A stretch of 29,833 nucleotides of DNA from UBA3210 sp963623095 (GCA_963623095.1 CAVFKD010000020.1:1-29833); one strand, 5' to 3'. Positions 16,396 to 26,010 are shown, counted from the stretch's first letter. The notes: generated by a model not told the origin, from the sequence alone. Numbers and translations are program-made.

Positions 16396-17299
16396 AATTT
16401 TGTTTTTCCATCCCTTGGTAAAGATTTTGTTCTTCCATTATATTATTAACTTTATTCAATACCCACTTTTTATGTGCGTTCCACATAGGAGAAACCAATT
16501 TATCTTTAGGGGCATCACCACTTATTCGATGAATAATAACATCTTTATTAATATGCGTTAATATATAGATAACTTCATTTATATATTCTTCTAATTCTAA
16601 AGGTTTATATTTACCTTCTAAGTATAATTTTTCTAACAATGTATCTTTTACTACATATGTAGAATGAATCTTAATCCCTTTAATATTGAATTTATTAATA
16701 AAATCAATAGTATTAACAATATCTTCATGGCTTTCATTTGGTAAACCCACCATAACATGAACAACGATATCGATATCATATTTATTTAATAAATTAACTG
16801 CTTTTATAAATTCTTCATTGGAAATATTTTGATTGATAAATCCATGGGTAAATGGATTACTTGTTTGTAATCCTAATTCAACATAAACATAATATTTATC
16901 TTTATAACTCGAAAGTAATTTGCATACTTCTTCAGAAATACAATCAGGTCTAGTATCTATATCAAGTGCGACTATTCTTTCATCAATCAAAGCTTCATCG
17001 TATTTCTTTTTAAGGTTTTCAATACTATCATAGGTATTGGTAAAATTTTGAAAATAAGCAATAAATTTATTTGCCCTATTGGAACGATAACTTTTAAAAT
17101 AATTCTCCACTTGTTCTTTAATTGAGATTCTTTTTAAATGGTCTCCAGATCCTTGTTCACTACAAAAAATGCATCCTCCGACACCTTTTAGCCCATCCCT
17201 ATTTGGACAAGTAAAACCTCCATCGATGCATATTTTTAAAACTCTTTCACCAAATTTTTCTTTTAAAAATTCATTTAACCTATTGTATGTTTTCATCAT
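16394..17299 (-). CDS. TIGR01212-type radical SAM protein (YhcC-like)
   Basis: 301 residues, close to the ~310 of YhcC. The iron-sulfur cysteines are C31, C43 and C46 within FTCPNRDGLKGVGGCIFC, the signature of this family, whose CPNRDG and long first spacer differ from the usual CxxxCxxC. HVMVGLPNESHEDI (around residue 160) and a TIM-barrel-like alternation follow. The physiological reaction of the family is not well established. The start at ATG 17299 or the next codon lies inside the end of the upstream gene (20-base overlap), with a weak AAGAAAG ribosome site, so it probably relies on translational coupling. Last gene of the acyltransferase operon, ended by a strong terminator. Confidence 0.9.
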   Translation of the reverse strand: MMKTYNRLNEFLKEKFGERVLKICIDGGFTCPNRDGLKGVGGCIFCSEQGSGDHLKRISIKEQVENYFKSYRSNRANKFIAYFQNFTNTYDSIENLKKKYDEALIDERIVALDIDTRPDCISEEVCKLLSSYKDKYYVYVELGLQTSNPFTHGFINQNISNEEFIKAVNLLNKYDIDIVVHVMVGLPNESHEDIVNTIDFINKFNIKGIKIHSTYVVKDTLLEKLYLEGKYKPLELEEYINEVIYILTHINKDVIIHRISGDAPKDKLVSPMWNAHKKWVLNKVNNIMEEQNLYQGMEKQN

Positions 17300-17879
17300 T
17301 ATTTTGCTTTCTTAAACTAAGATTATACAAATATTCAACGCGAGGTAAATTATATCTTAAAATAATTGTTGGTAAATAAATTAATATCGCATTAGTGATG
17401 CATATAGGTAATCCAATAGTGATCAATGCATAATAATTACCGATATATAAATTATAATCGCATACCAATGGTAAAAACGCAGTTATAAAAGATAAAGAAT
17501 GGATAATAATGCCATAACGGCATTCTAATATATATTCTTGTAAATATGATTTATCATGAGGATTATCGATTTTGGATTTAGAAATATTTGTGAATTTACC
17601 ACCTAGTTCAGGAACTAAATCCTTCCACTTTTTAATTTTCATAAATTCATATAATTTCTTTTGAAAACGAGTTAAACGATAAATACGATAATTCTTCGAT
17701 ACATATTTTTCTGGAACTATCTTTCTTAATAAAGCAACTAAAGCATCAAAAATAATACTTAATGCCACATAGATAATAACGCTTAATATGCTATTATCTA
17801 CTCCATAAGGTCCAAATAATATATTTAAAATAATGACAAATGCAATGACTACTAAGCTAATAAGAGTATAAGTAAACAT
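17280..17879 (-). CDS. CrtO-like membrane acyltransferase-family protein
   Basis: 199 residues with two N-terminal helices (about 5-22 and 30-50), a polar middle and two more helices (about 125-145 and 150-170). The middle has KKLYEFMKIKKWKDLVPE, then a block ending in GGKFTNIS, then ECRYGIIIHSLSF; the end has ILRYNLPRVEYLYNL. This order resembles the family that includes glycosyl-4,4'-diaponeurosporenoate acyltransferase (CrtO), with its IxxWKDxxPE, Glu-x-x-Arg and RYNRPR elements. No other carotenoid gene is present, so the substrate is probably another lipid or glycolipid. The start lies two bases after the stop of the PlsC-like gene. The pairing of two acyltransferase-type genes supports a membrane-lipid role. 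Medium certainty. Confidence 0.7.
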   Translation of the reverse strand: MFTYTLISLVVIAFVIILNILFGPYGVDNSILSVIIYVALSIIFDALVALLRKIVPEKYVSKNYRIYRLTRFQKKLYEFMKIKKWKDLVPELGGKFTNISKSKIDNPHDKSYLQEYILECRYGIIIHSLSFITAFLPLVCDYNLYIGNYYALITIGLPICITNAILIYLPTIILRYNLPRVEYLYNLSLRKQNNDENIQ

Positions 17880-17881
17880 AT

Positions 17882-18706
17882 CTATTCTTCCTCATATTTC
17901 AATTCTTTTTTATAAGTGTTTTGATAAATATCTTTCCAAAGTTGATAATTTTCTTTTTTCATATATTCAATATTATCTTTTAAAGATAAATCTTTATTCG
18001 GATAAATAGGTTTACATATATGCAACGTATAACGATTTATATAACATCCATCAGAATCTAATTTATCGCTTGATTCCATTGTAACAAAGGTTGGTAAAAC
18101 AGGTACATCAGATTTAATCGCGAATCTAAATGCACCATCTTTTAAAGGACGTGGTTTAGAATAATTCCACCACATAGATTGTTCTGGATAAACCAAGATT
18201 AAATTACCCTTTTTTAACAAAGTATCTACTCCATTTAAAAAATCTTTTAAAACATTAAAATCACTTGGAATAGGTAAAGTATAAAAGTTTTTTAATATGT
18301 AACCATAAAATCCTTCAAAAGAATAATTACCTTCTTTGATGACTTTATATAAATGTTGATGTTTATATTTTTTTATAGCTAAATGAAGAGGTACGCTATC
18401 AAAGGGATTAAAATGATTCGCTGTGACAATCGCACCGCTATTTAAAGAAGTTAAATTTTCAATACCTTTGATATCATCGATAATTATATTACCTTCTTTA
18501 ATATTTGATTTAATCGCTTTAAATGTTATTTTTTCGCAGATATGAGATTTAATTTTAGAAGATAATTTCTTGGTAGTAAAATCAACTTCTCCTTTAACAA
18601 TAGGTTTAAAAGGAGGATCGTTTTCAACATCGTGATCAAAAAGACCTTGTTTTTCAAGTTCTTTAATTTTATCTAATATTGCTTTTCTTTGTTCACTTAC
18701 TGCCAT
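17882..18706 (-). CDS. PlsC-like 1-acylglycerol-3-phosphate acyltransferase
   Basis: 274 residues, the usual size. The catalytic HX4D motif is NHFNPFD at 97-103. The block-III region reads VYPEQSMWW followed by KPRPLKDGAFRFA; many relatives have EGTRS here, but PEQ(S/A)MW with KPRPLKxGA is common in a branch of Firmicutes and Mollicutes. The final block is VPVLPTFV. It transfers an acyl chain to a lysophospholipid-type acceptor at the inner face of the membrane. The N-terminal ~35 residues are charged and helical, with no membrane helix. A GAGAGAAG ribosome site precedes the ATG. First gene of a three-gene operon; TTTAAA, 17 bases and TATAAT at 18728-18756 on the minus strand form its promoter. 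Confidence 0.85.
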   Translation of the reverse strand: MAVSEQRKAILDKIKELEKQGLFDHDVENDPPFKPIVKGEVDFTTKKLSSKIKSHICEKITFKAIKSNIKEGNIIIDDIKGIENLTSLNSGAIVTANHFNPFDSVPLHLAIKKYKHQHLYKVIKEGNYSFEGFYGYILKNFYTLPIPSDFNVLKDFLNGVDTLLKKGNLILVYPEQSMWWNYSKPRPLKDGAFRFAIKSDVPVLPTFVTMESSDKLDSDGCYINRYTLHICKPIYPNKDLSLKDNIEYMKKENYQLWKDIYQNTYKKELKYEEE

Positions 18707-18777
18707 ATAAATCTTCTCTCTTTGTTTATTATAACTATTTTCAGTAAAAGTTTAAATATTTTATTATTCTTGAAATA

Positions 18778-18807
18778 TTGAAAATAGTATTTATTTTAAT
18801 GTAGAAT
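18778..18807 (+). promoter_or_regulatory. Promoter placed for a leaderless message of the methyltransferase-like gene
   Basis: TTGAAA (18778-18783), 18 bases and TAGAAT (18802-18807). The -10 ends only eight bases before the ATG at 18816, so transcription would begin at or beside the start codon. No ribosome site is visible upstream of this ATG, unlike nearly all other genes here. Confidence 0.45.
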
Positions 18808-18815
18808 AATCAAGT

Positions 18816-19913
18816 ATGAAGATTAATTTAACGAAACAAGATTTTAAAAAACTTATTAACCTATTACAAGTTAGAGAAAATAACATTAATGTCTCTAGCA
18901 TGTATTTATATTACCTTTTAAATGAATCTAATTCTATCAATGAAAAGATCATTAACAAATATAACAAAAAGAATAATCTAAATAATGCTTTTTATCATTC
19001 ATTTTTACAAATAATGGAAATAGAAGAAGATGAAGAATTAAAATATATCGAATCGATTAATCATATTGATAATATGGAACTTTTAGATGTAAAAAAATAT
19101 CTATCTAATCCATATTATAAAAATATTAAAACACCTGAATTAAAATTAAAAAATTTAGAATTTAAATATGATAGTTTTAAACCATATGAAGGTTTTATGT
19201 ATAAAGATATCTCTTTTGATAATAATAACTATGCAGAAATAACTCATTTTGGTTTCTTTAAAGAAAATTTTAAATATCTCACTATCTCTCAAAATAATGA
19301 AATATGGATGAGTATTACTCCTCATGAAATAGAAACAATGGAAGAATCTATTGCAAGTGCTAAAGGTATAGTCGCAGTATATGGATTAGGACTTGGTTAT
19401 TATCCATATATGATATCATTAAAAAAGGATGTTGAAAAAATCTATATCATTGAAAAAGATAACAATGTTATATCATTATTCAAAGAACATATCTTACCTC
19501 AATTTGAATTCAAAGATAAAATAACTATCATCCACGAAGATGCATTTAACTTTATGAAGAATATGAAACAATATGGTATAAATTATGCCTTCATTGATTT
19601 ATGGCATAATGTTGATGATGGAATATCTTTATATATTCATTCATTACAAGAAGAATTACCTTCAATTACTTATTCTTATTGGATTGAACCAAGCTTTATT
19701 GCTTATATAAGAAGAAACTTATTAACATTAATCGATGAGCAGGCGGATAACGCTGATGCATCTAATTATGTTAATGAAGAAAATTATGATGATCACATCA
19801 TCAATGAATTATATAAAGTAACTAAAGATTTAAATATCTCTTCTTATCAAGAAATATATGATTTATTAAAAGAATCATCCATTAAAAAATTATTAAAGCA
19901 AATTAAGTACTAA
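18816..19913 (+). CDS. Methyltransferase-like hypothetical protein
   Basis: 365 residues. The N-terminal ~180 residues are charged and not recognised. From about 183 a Rossmann fold appears: KGIVAVYGLGLGYYPYM (glycine loop GLGLG at 190-194), then IYIIEKD with the acidic residue E213 at the end of strand two. HEDAFNFM (around 240-247) and NYAFIDLWHNVDDG (256-269) follow, with an acidic residue as in the motif IV region of SAM-binding proteins. It resembles spermidine synthase-like or class I methyltransferases, but no substrate can be named. The C-terminal 80 residues are charged helix. It is a single gene between its own promoter and a strong terminator, and may lack a leader. Confidence 0.75.
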   Translation: MKINLTKQDFKKLINLLQVRENNINVSSMYLYYLLNESNSINEKIINKYNKKNNLNNAFYHSFLQIMEIEEDEELKYIESINHIDNMELLDVKKYLSNPYYKNIKTPELKLKNLEFKYDSFKPYEGFMYKDISFDNNNYAEITHFGFFKENFKYLTISQNNEIWMSITPHEIETMEESIASAKGIVAVYGLGLGYYPYMISLKKDVEKIYIIEKDNNVISLFKEHILPQFEFKDKITIIHEDAFNFMKNMKQYGINYAFIDLWHNVDDGISLYIHSLQEELPSITYSYWIEPSFIAYIRRNLLTLIDEQADNADASNYVNEENYDDHIINELYKVTKDLNISSYQEIYDLLKESSIKKLLKQIKY

Positions 19914-19944
19914 AAATGTCTTAGGCTCACACCTAAGACATTTT
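19913..19944. terminator. Bidirectional terminator between the methyltransferase-like and GLUG surface genes
   Basis: AAAATGTCTTAGG (19913-19925), a six-base loop and CCTAAGACATTTT (19932-19944) form a perfect 13-pair stem. T-rich tails follow in both directions. Confidence 0.92.
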
Positions 19945-19946
19945 CT

Positions 19947-22900
19947 TTATTTTGCTTTTTTCTTTCTATTTTTAATACTATCAACAATTATTTTACCTAG
20001 CCATAAGACACCAAATGTACCTACTACACTTAAAATAATAATGACATAATTTGGAATAGGAGTTTCAACTACTTTATTTAAGATAACTACATCTTTAGAT
20101 GAATCAAGCTTAATAACTTTATATTCACCAAAAGTAGAAGTATCTTTAGAGATTATTTCATTATCATGAGAAACTTGAACGTTATAATTTTCACTAGTTT
20201 TAATCTTTAAAGTGATATTAGAAGCATCTATTTCTTCACCGTTATAATATAAAGAAATATTGATTGTATCACCGATTTGATTAACTTTCGCGCTAGTACC
20301 TGTTTTAAATTCTCCTTCAATTAAATAATCACCATCTTTTAATGTTTTAACTTGTTTAATATATTTTGCATAAATATTAGTTGATGAAGAAGTAGAATCA
20401 ATATGTTCAAAATATGCATAATATACTCCATCAGTTGCTTCATAAACATATTCATTATTTGAATTTAATTTTGCTAAAACAAATTGAGGATAACTAATTT
20501 CTTCGTCACCATAAATTCTAGTAGTCGCGATTAATTTATAAGAATTTAATTCATCGATATCTCCAGCATCTTCATCCCATTCATAGAAATTAAATTGTAC
20601 AGAAGATTGATCATATTCTTCTTCAAGTGCGATAAATTCTTCTTGATATTTATTAAATAATTCTTCTTGATCATAATCTAAAGAATAAGTCTTATTTTCT
20701 TTATAGAAAGTAAAGTTTCTAATATAAGGATAAGAAGTTTCTTTATTTCCTCCGATGAAACCTTCAGAAGCAAATTCTTTATTAAATGAAGCATTGATTT
20801 CTTCATAACTATATAAATCTTCTTTAGTTTTTCCTACCGCAGCATCATCAAATTCACTACCTAATACACGAGAATTAATTCCTCCAATACCATTATTATC
20901 TTCAACATAATAATTGTATTTAACATTATCATTTATTACATTATCGACTAAAATATTTTCAATCTCTCCTGCAATATAACCAACTCTTAAAGTTGAAGAA
21001 TTTAATTTTGCGATTAAAGAGGATGAAACATTACTTTTTAAAGTAGATGAAGAAGTACCATAACCAACAATACCACCTAAATAATCATTTCCTGAAATAT
21101 CATTAGTCGCATAGCAATAAGAAATATTACCATTGGAATAACCTGCAATACCACCTTCATATTTACCCGCGGAAGTACCGCTTGTAAATAAATTGCCGCT
21201 TGAAATACAAGAAGAAATATTACCAGAAGCTAAATATCCAACAATTCCTCCTCCATAAGATCCTGAATGAGAAGTAATATTGCCAGTTGAAATAGAATTT
21301 TCTAGATCAATTCCAGTCGCATTAACTCTTCCTAATATTCCTCCGACATTATTAGATCCATTAACCGCGCCTAAGTTTTTACAATATGTTAAATAATGCT
21401 TATTTAAATCAGTTTCTTCATTAACTTCTTCATTAGATGAAGATTCATTTTTTAAAGTACCAAATAATCCAGCGATACCTCCGACATTGTTTTTGCCATT
21501 GACTAAAGCTAAATTATTGTTATAAAAGAACATGCCTGTTGTTAATCCTGCAATTCCTCCAACATAGTTACCTTCATTATAATAACCTACTTTACCTTCA
21601 TTAGAGCATAGACCAATAACCCCAGTAGAATAACCTGCGATTCCTCCAATTCTTTCAATTGTTTTTTTGGATGAATAAGAGAAATTATTTATTTCACCTT
21701 TGGAAGTAGATTCATAAATCTTTCCTCCATTAAAACCTACAATTCCTCCGATGGTATTTTCGCCTTTAACATTGACATTAGATTCAATATTTTTTAAAGT
21801 ACCATAACCATATTTTTCACTTGAATCACTTACTACATCATCTTCTTCTAAAGCATAATTAGAATTATAAGCGACTAAAGAACCAACAATATTTTTACCT
21901 TCTACTTTGCCAGATAATTTAATATTAGAAATATTACCTAAGTTCTTACCAATAAAACCAACATTAGATCCATTTTCACATACGATAGAAAGATTTTCTA
22001 ACGCTAAGTTTTTAATGCTACCTTTTTTACCAACATAATCAATAAAGCTAAAAGTTGTTTCATCATTATCACTGCTTAAGCTTAAATTATTGATTGAATG
22101 ATAATTGCCATCAATTTCTCCATAGAAAGCTTTAATTGGAGTAACATTGATTCCTTTTAAATCAAGAGAAGTTGTTAAATAGAATACTTTTTTAAATGAA
22201 TAAGATGCGTTTGAATTACAATCTTCAATCATCTTTAAAAAATCATCTACTGATTCAATTTTGATATATTCAAGGTCTTTAGTTTCATCGATAATAGTAA
22301 ATTTATAATTTTGATTTACTCCGTATAAATGAGTATTGGAGAAATATAAATCATAATATCCTTCCATATTGAATTTAATGTATTTAGTACCATTTTTGTA
22401 ATGTTCTTTACCATTAGTAATATAGAATTCTTTACCTACTTCATCTTTAGAAATATATATCTTTAAATAATATTGGTCATAATCTTCGTTATACATTGAA
22501 TCTGTATCATCGATTAAAGTTAATTTAAATTTATCGCTTAAAGATATTTTTCCATCTTCTGTATAAAGATAATTATTGTTTATTCCTGCAAGATAATAAT
22601 CATCGTATTTAACTTCATCTTGTTCTAAAGAAGTAACATAAGTATTATTTGAACCAACTGTTAAATTAAGATAATAATTACCGACATAACTACCGTTTTT
22701 ATAAGAAATCTTATCCTCATCATTATCATCATCTATTTCTTCAAAATAATTACCTACTTTATGATAAATGATATATTCAAGTTTTTGATCTACTTCACTT
22801 AGATAAACATCTTTAGATTTATATAAATAAATACTAGGTGAAGTTAGATCTCTTTGTAATAGAGTTAAACCTTTATTGTCATAATTCGCATCGTATTGGC

Positions 22901-23630
22901 TAAAATTAATATTACGGAAATAAATATAATATTCTTCAACTTGTTCTAAATAAATATTATATGTGTAATCATCACCTGTTCCATAAACTCCATCTTTAGA
23001 GAAACGATAAGTTTTTCCATCAATAACCTTATCTGGAGTATAAATAATACGATATTTATTGGAAGTTGCACATGTTAATGAAGAAAGTAAATTTCCATCA
23101 TTATCATATAAAGAAATAACTTGATCTTTAGATATATCAACATTATTTAATTCAAATGAATCATAAGCTTTTTGATATGGATTATAAGTTAAAGTGATTT
23201 CATTTCCATCAATATCACCCTTAATGTCATCTTTAGAAACTAATTCATAAGTAATATGACAATTAGAAACATACATTGAACCTGTTACATGTTCATCATC
23301 AAAGATATAAGAAGGTGAATAATAAATGTTATAATTTAATGAAGAAGATTTTTCCACGCTCATCTCTTTATTATTAGATGCATAATATCTAGATCCATAT
23401 TCATCGATGACATAAAAATCATTGCTAGAAGATAAACTTATATCACTTAAGACATAGATTTGTCCTTCTTCATCCATTTTATTTTTATTTAAACGAGAAT
23501 AATTTTCATTTTTAAAACAAACATAATAATTATTTTCTTCCGCATAAGTTGTAGTTAAGCAATTAGATGCTGTAGTAATACAAAATGCACTACTTAATGT
23601 TAGAAGAGTCAATATTTTTGATATTTTCAT
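19947..23630 (-). CDS. Giant GLUG-repeat surface protein with signal peptide and C-terminal membrane anchor
   Basis: 1227 residues. A signal peptide spans about 1-31 (MKISKILTLLTLSSAFCITT..., cleavage likely near TYA-EE). Residues ~32-480 are Tyr-, Asn- and Asp-rich beta-type units with recurring YYIYFRN/YYVCFKN openings. Residues ~536-890 hold at least eight GLUG-type repeats, seen as (V/I/G/E)GGI(A/V)G at about 627, 661, 690, 716, 762, 794, 826 and 851. Residues ~900-1185 are acidic stalk-like sequence. A hydrophobic helix (IPNYVIIILSVVGTFGVLWLG) and a KNRKKKAK tail end the protein, with no LPXTG motif, so it is anchored by its membrane helix. GLUG proteins are typically adhesins or display scaffolds. 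The start overlaps the MMPL gene by 41 bases and has AAAGGAG upstream, implying coupled expression. Start and family are well supported; ligand unknown. Confidence 0.88.
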   Translation of the reverse strand: MKISKILTLLTLSSAFCITTASNCLTTTYAEENNYYVCFKNENYSRLNKNKMDEEGQIYVLSDISLSSSNDFYVIDEYGSRYYASNNKEMSVEKSSSLNYNIYYSPSYIFDDEHVTGSMYVSNCHITYELVSKDDIKGDIDGNEITLTYNPYQKAYDSFELNNVDISKDQVISLYDNDGNLLSSLTCATSNKYRIIYTPDKVIDGKTYRFSKDGVYGTGDDYTYNIYLEQVEEYYIYFRNINFSQYDANYDNKGLTLLQRDLTSPSIYLYKSKDVYLSEVDQKLEYIIYHKVGNYFEEIDDDNDEDKISYKNGSYVGNYYLNLTVGSNNTYVTSLEQDEVKYDDYYLAGINNNYLYTEDGKISLSDKFKLTLIDDTDSMYNEDYDQYYLKIYISKDEVGKEFYITNGKEHYKNGTKYIKFNMEGYYDLYFSNTHLYGVNQNYKFTIIDETKDLEYIKIESVDDFLKMIEDCNSNASYSFKKVFYLTTSLDLKGINVTPIKAFYGEIDGNYHSINNLSLSSDNDETTFSFIDYVGKKGSIKNLALENLSIVCENGSNVGFIGKNLGNISNIKLSGKVEGKNIVGSLVAYNSNYALEEDDVVSDSSEKYGYGTLKNIESNVNVKGENTIGGIVGFNGGKIYESTSKGEINNFSYSSKKTIERIGGIAGYSTGVIGLCSNEGKVGYYNEGNYVGGIAGLTTGMFFYNNNLALVNGKNNVGGIAGLFGTLKNESSSNEEVNEETDLNKHYLTYCKNLGAVNGSNNVGGILGRVNATGIDLENSISTGNITSHSGSYGGGIVGYLASGNISSCISSGNLFTSGTSAGKYEGGIAGYSNGNISYCYATNDISGNDYLGGIVGYGTSSSTLKSNVSSSLIAKLNSSTLRVGYIAGEIENILVDNVINDNVKYNYYVEDNNGIGGINSRVLGSEFDDAAVGKTKEDLYSYEEINASFNKEFASEGFIGGNKETSYPYIRNFTFYKENKTYSLDYDQEELFNKYQEEFIALEEEYDQSSVQFNFYEWDEDAGDIDELNSYKLIATTRIYGDEEISYPQFVLAKLNSNNEYVYEATDGVYYAYFEHIDSTSSSTNIYAKYIKQVKTLKDGDYLIEGEFKTGTSAKVNQIGDTINISLYYNGEEIDASNITLKIKTSENYNVQVSHDNEIISKDTSTFGEYKVIKLDSSKDVVILNKVVETPIPNYVIIILSVVGTFGVLWLGKIIVDSIKNRKKKAK

Positions 23631-25947
23631 TTTTCATTTTCTCCTTTATATTTGATAACATTTTTTTAGTATTAATTTCTGGTATTTTCGCTTTGCTTAA
23701 AGCGTTATAGAAGAAATATAGTAAGCAAGGTAAGACAATCATTACCGAAGCAATAGAAATTAATGTACCTCTTCCTAAAGCAAGACCTAAAGTAGAAATA
23801 AGAGGATCACTTACTAAGAAGTTAATTAAATATGCCGCGGATACTAAGATAGTTCCGGAAGTAATAATTGTTGGGAATGAATCATTTAATGAAGCAATAA
23901 TCGCTTCTTTCTTACTCATTTTAGTAACTAAATCTTGATATCTATTAGTAATGACAATCGCATAGTCAATTGTCGCACCCATTTGAATAGATGAAACAAT
24001 TAAATAAACAAAGAAGTATAGATTATTTCCGGATAAATATGGGATTGAGAAGTTAATAAATATCGCACCTTGAATAACTGCGACAAGTAAGATTGGTAAT
24101 GCCCAGTTTTTAAATGTAAAGACTAAGATGATATAAACAAAGGCAATTGTTAATAAAGAAATCAATAAATTATCCGTTGAGAAAGAAGAATTTAAATCAT
24201 AACTTGCCATACTATCTCCCGCGAAAATACATCCAGAGTTATAACCCTTAACTGATTTTTGTAATCTTTCAATTAACTCAAACGTTTCTTTTGCTTCAAT
24301 TTCTGAAGTAATATTGCATACGATACGAGTATAATTAGTGCCGATTAATTGATCTTCCGCGTCAGTAATTTGTTGCTTAATATCATAATAGTTATCTAAT
24401 GTTTCTTGTTCATCAGATAAATAAGCTTCGATAAAATCATCATATTTAAATGCGCAATCACATAAATCAAGAATTGACATTGTATATTTATCTGGATTAG
24501 CTTCGAATACTGCGACTTCTTCAACGCTATCTTTTGTTTCATCTTTGCTTAAGAAAGCATATGAATAATAAATAGATTTAGAAATTGATTGATCAACACC
24601 TAAGAAATCACCAAAATCAATATAGTTAATTTCATCGATTAAGTAATGACTAATACCATTTGATGTTAATTTTACATTAGAAATACCAGTTACTTCATTG
24701 ATAAGATCTTCGCTTTCTAATATATCAACTACATGTCTTTCTACTGCATAATCACCTTTAGGAACTAAAACAACAAATTGGTTTTTACTACCAAAGATTT
24801 CATTGATCTCTTGTTTAGCAATCATTTCTTCTGTTGGTGAAGAAGTATCAATAGAACTTTGTGAATAGACGTAATTGATATTATTTGAAAAATACGCTCC
24901 TCCACATACTAAACCAATAAATAAGAAAGTATTAACATATCTTAATTTAAGAATTCCTTTACCAAATAAATTGATTTTTGGAACAAATGATTTATGAGAA
25001 GATTTATCAATCATCTTAGAAAACATTAACATTAATGAAGGCATTAATAAGAAGACTGTAAACATTGAACAAATAATACTTTTTGCAAGAACCATTCCTA
25101 AATCTTGTCCAAGTTTTAAACTCATACAACATAATGCAAGTAAACCAGAAATTGTTGTTAATGATGAAGATGAAATTTCAACAATTGCCTTAGATAAAGC
25201 TTCAACCATAGCGTCTTCTGAATTAGACGCGGTTAATTTTTCTTCTGCGAATCGATGGCTTAAAATAATTGCGTAATCAATCGCTAAAGCAAGTTGTAAA
25301 ATAACGCATACTGAATTAGAAATAAATGATATTGTTCCAAACCAGTAATTAGTACCCATATTTAGCAAAGCCGAAACACCAAAGACTATCATAAAGACAA
25401 TGACTTCCGCGTATGAATTTGATGTAAATAATAAGACTATTATAATAATCACTACTGCCAGGATCAAAATCCTATTAATATCAGACTTTAATTGTGATGC
25501 ATAATTATCCACTAATGAAGAAGATACTAAAGCATCATGACCTTCCATTAATGAAATTACTTTGTTATAAGCTTCAACGCATTGAGCGTCATCTTCTGTT
25601 CCATCGTATGTGATAGTAAATAAAGCGCTGGAAGAAGCATAATATTTATCGGTATTTTCAAATGGTAAATCTTTAACTCCTGGAATAGTTAATATTTCAT
25701 CTCTTAAAGAAGAAGCTTCTTCATATGAAATATTTCGAATAATTATTGTTGAAGTTCCATAAGTTACAAACTCTTCATCCATAATGTCTAAAGCGATTTT
25801 AGTATCAGTTGAGCTAGGCAAATATGAATTGACAGAATATTCAATATTAACCTTTGGAATTGATATAACACTGTAGGCGATTAAAGCGATGAAAATTGCG
25901 ATAATAGCTTTGGAAAATTTAACAATAAATTTAGCTACATTTTTCAT
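23590..25947 (-). CDS. MMPL/RND-family transporter
   Basis: 785 residues in two RND halves of about six helices each. Helix 1 (about 10-28) is followed by an extracellular domain (about 30-165) and a helix bundle containing AIDYAIILSHRFAEE. The second half has its own outer domain (about 360-590) and a bundle with TIDYAIVITNRYQD. The paired Asp-Tyr-Ala motifs in each half are the proton-relay position of MMPL proteins. Members export lipids, lipopeptides or similar hydrophobic compounds, or act on cell-surface assembly. The start has AAAGGGG ten bases upstream. It is divergent from a TetR gene, with a 22-bp palindrome between, and overlaps the giant surface protein gene downstream, so the three look like one regulated unit. 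Confidence 0.88.
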   Translation of the reverse strand: MKNVAKFIVKFSKAIIAIFIALIAYSVISIPKVNIEYSVNSYLPSSTDTKIALDIMDEEFVTYGTSTIIIRNISYEEASSLRDEILTIPGVKDLPFENTDKYYASSSALFTITYDGTEDDAQCVEAYNKVISLMEGHDALVSSSLVDNYASQLKSDINRILILAVVIIIIVLLFTSNSYAEVIVFMIVFGVSALLNMGTNYWFGTISFISNSVCVILQLALAIDYAIILSHRFAEEKLTASNSEDAMVEALSKAIVEISSSSLTTISGLLALCCMSLKLGQDLGMVLAKSIICSMFTVFLLMPSLMLMFSKMIDKSSHKSFVPKINLFGKGILKLRYVNTFLFIGLVCGGAYFSNNINYVYSQSSIDTSSPTEEMIAKQEINEIFGSKNQFVVLVPKGDYAVERHVVDILESEDLINEVTGISNVKLTSNGISHYLIDEINYIDFGDFLGVDQSISKSIYYSYAFLSKDETKDSVEEVAVFEANPDKYTMSILDLCDCAFKYDDFIEAYLSDEQETLDNYYDIKQQITDAEDQLIGTNYTRIVCNITSEIEAKETFELIERLQKSVKGYNSGCIFAGDSMASYDLNSSFSTDNLLISLLTIAFVYIILVFTFKNWALPILLVAVIQGAIFINFSIPYLSGNNLYFFVYLIVSSIQMGATIDYAIVITNRYQDLVTKMSKKEAIIASLNDSFPTIITSGTILVSAAYLINFLVSDPLISTLGLALGRGTLISIASVMIVLPCLLYFFYNALSKAKIPEINTKKMLSNIKEKMKNENIKNIDSSNIK

Positions 25948-25970
25948 TTATCTTTACCCCTTTCAAAGAT

Positions 25971-25991
25971 AGAAAACCAATTTGATTTTCT
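25971..25991. promoter_or_regulatory. Imperfect 21-bp palindrome over the tetR -35 box
   Basis: AGAAAACCAA, T, TTGATTTTCT has nine of ten arm positions paired. It overlaps the -35 of the plus-strand promoter and lies in the leader of the MMPL gene. It differs from the 26047-26068 palindrome, so it would need another protein if it is an operator. Confidence 0.35.
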
Positions 25992-26010
25992 AAGCGTGAT
26001 TGAGTATACT
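25982..26010 (+). promoter_or_regulatory. Promoter of the tetR gene
   Basis: TTGATT (25982-25987), 17 bases and TATACT (26005-26010). The expected start near 26017 gives a leader of about 85 bases that contains the 22-bp palindrome. On the minus strand the same AGTATACT can serve as a -10 (TATACT) for the MMPL gene, though with a poor -35. Confidence 0.5.

Noticed and set aside
16355..16561. 68-codon plus-strand frame in and after the long terminator
   Set aside because: Starts in the terminator hairpin and is antisense to the radical SAM gene.
17280..17879. Carotenoid (staphyloxanthin-type) pathway suggested by the CrtO-like protein
   Set aside because: No crtM, crtN, crtP or crtQ-like gene is present; resemblance is at family level only.
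19947..23630. Repeats in the surface gene as a possible CRISPR or DNA repeat array
   Set aside because: Repetition is at the protein level (GLUG units) with varied codons and uneven spacing, not identical DNA repeats with spacers.
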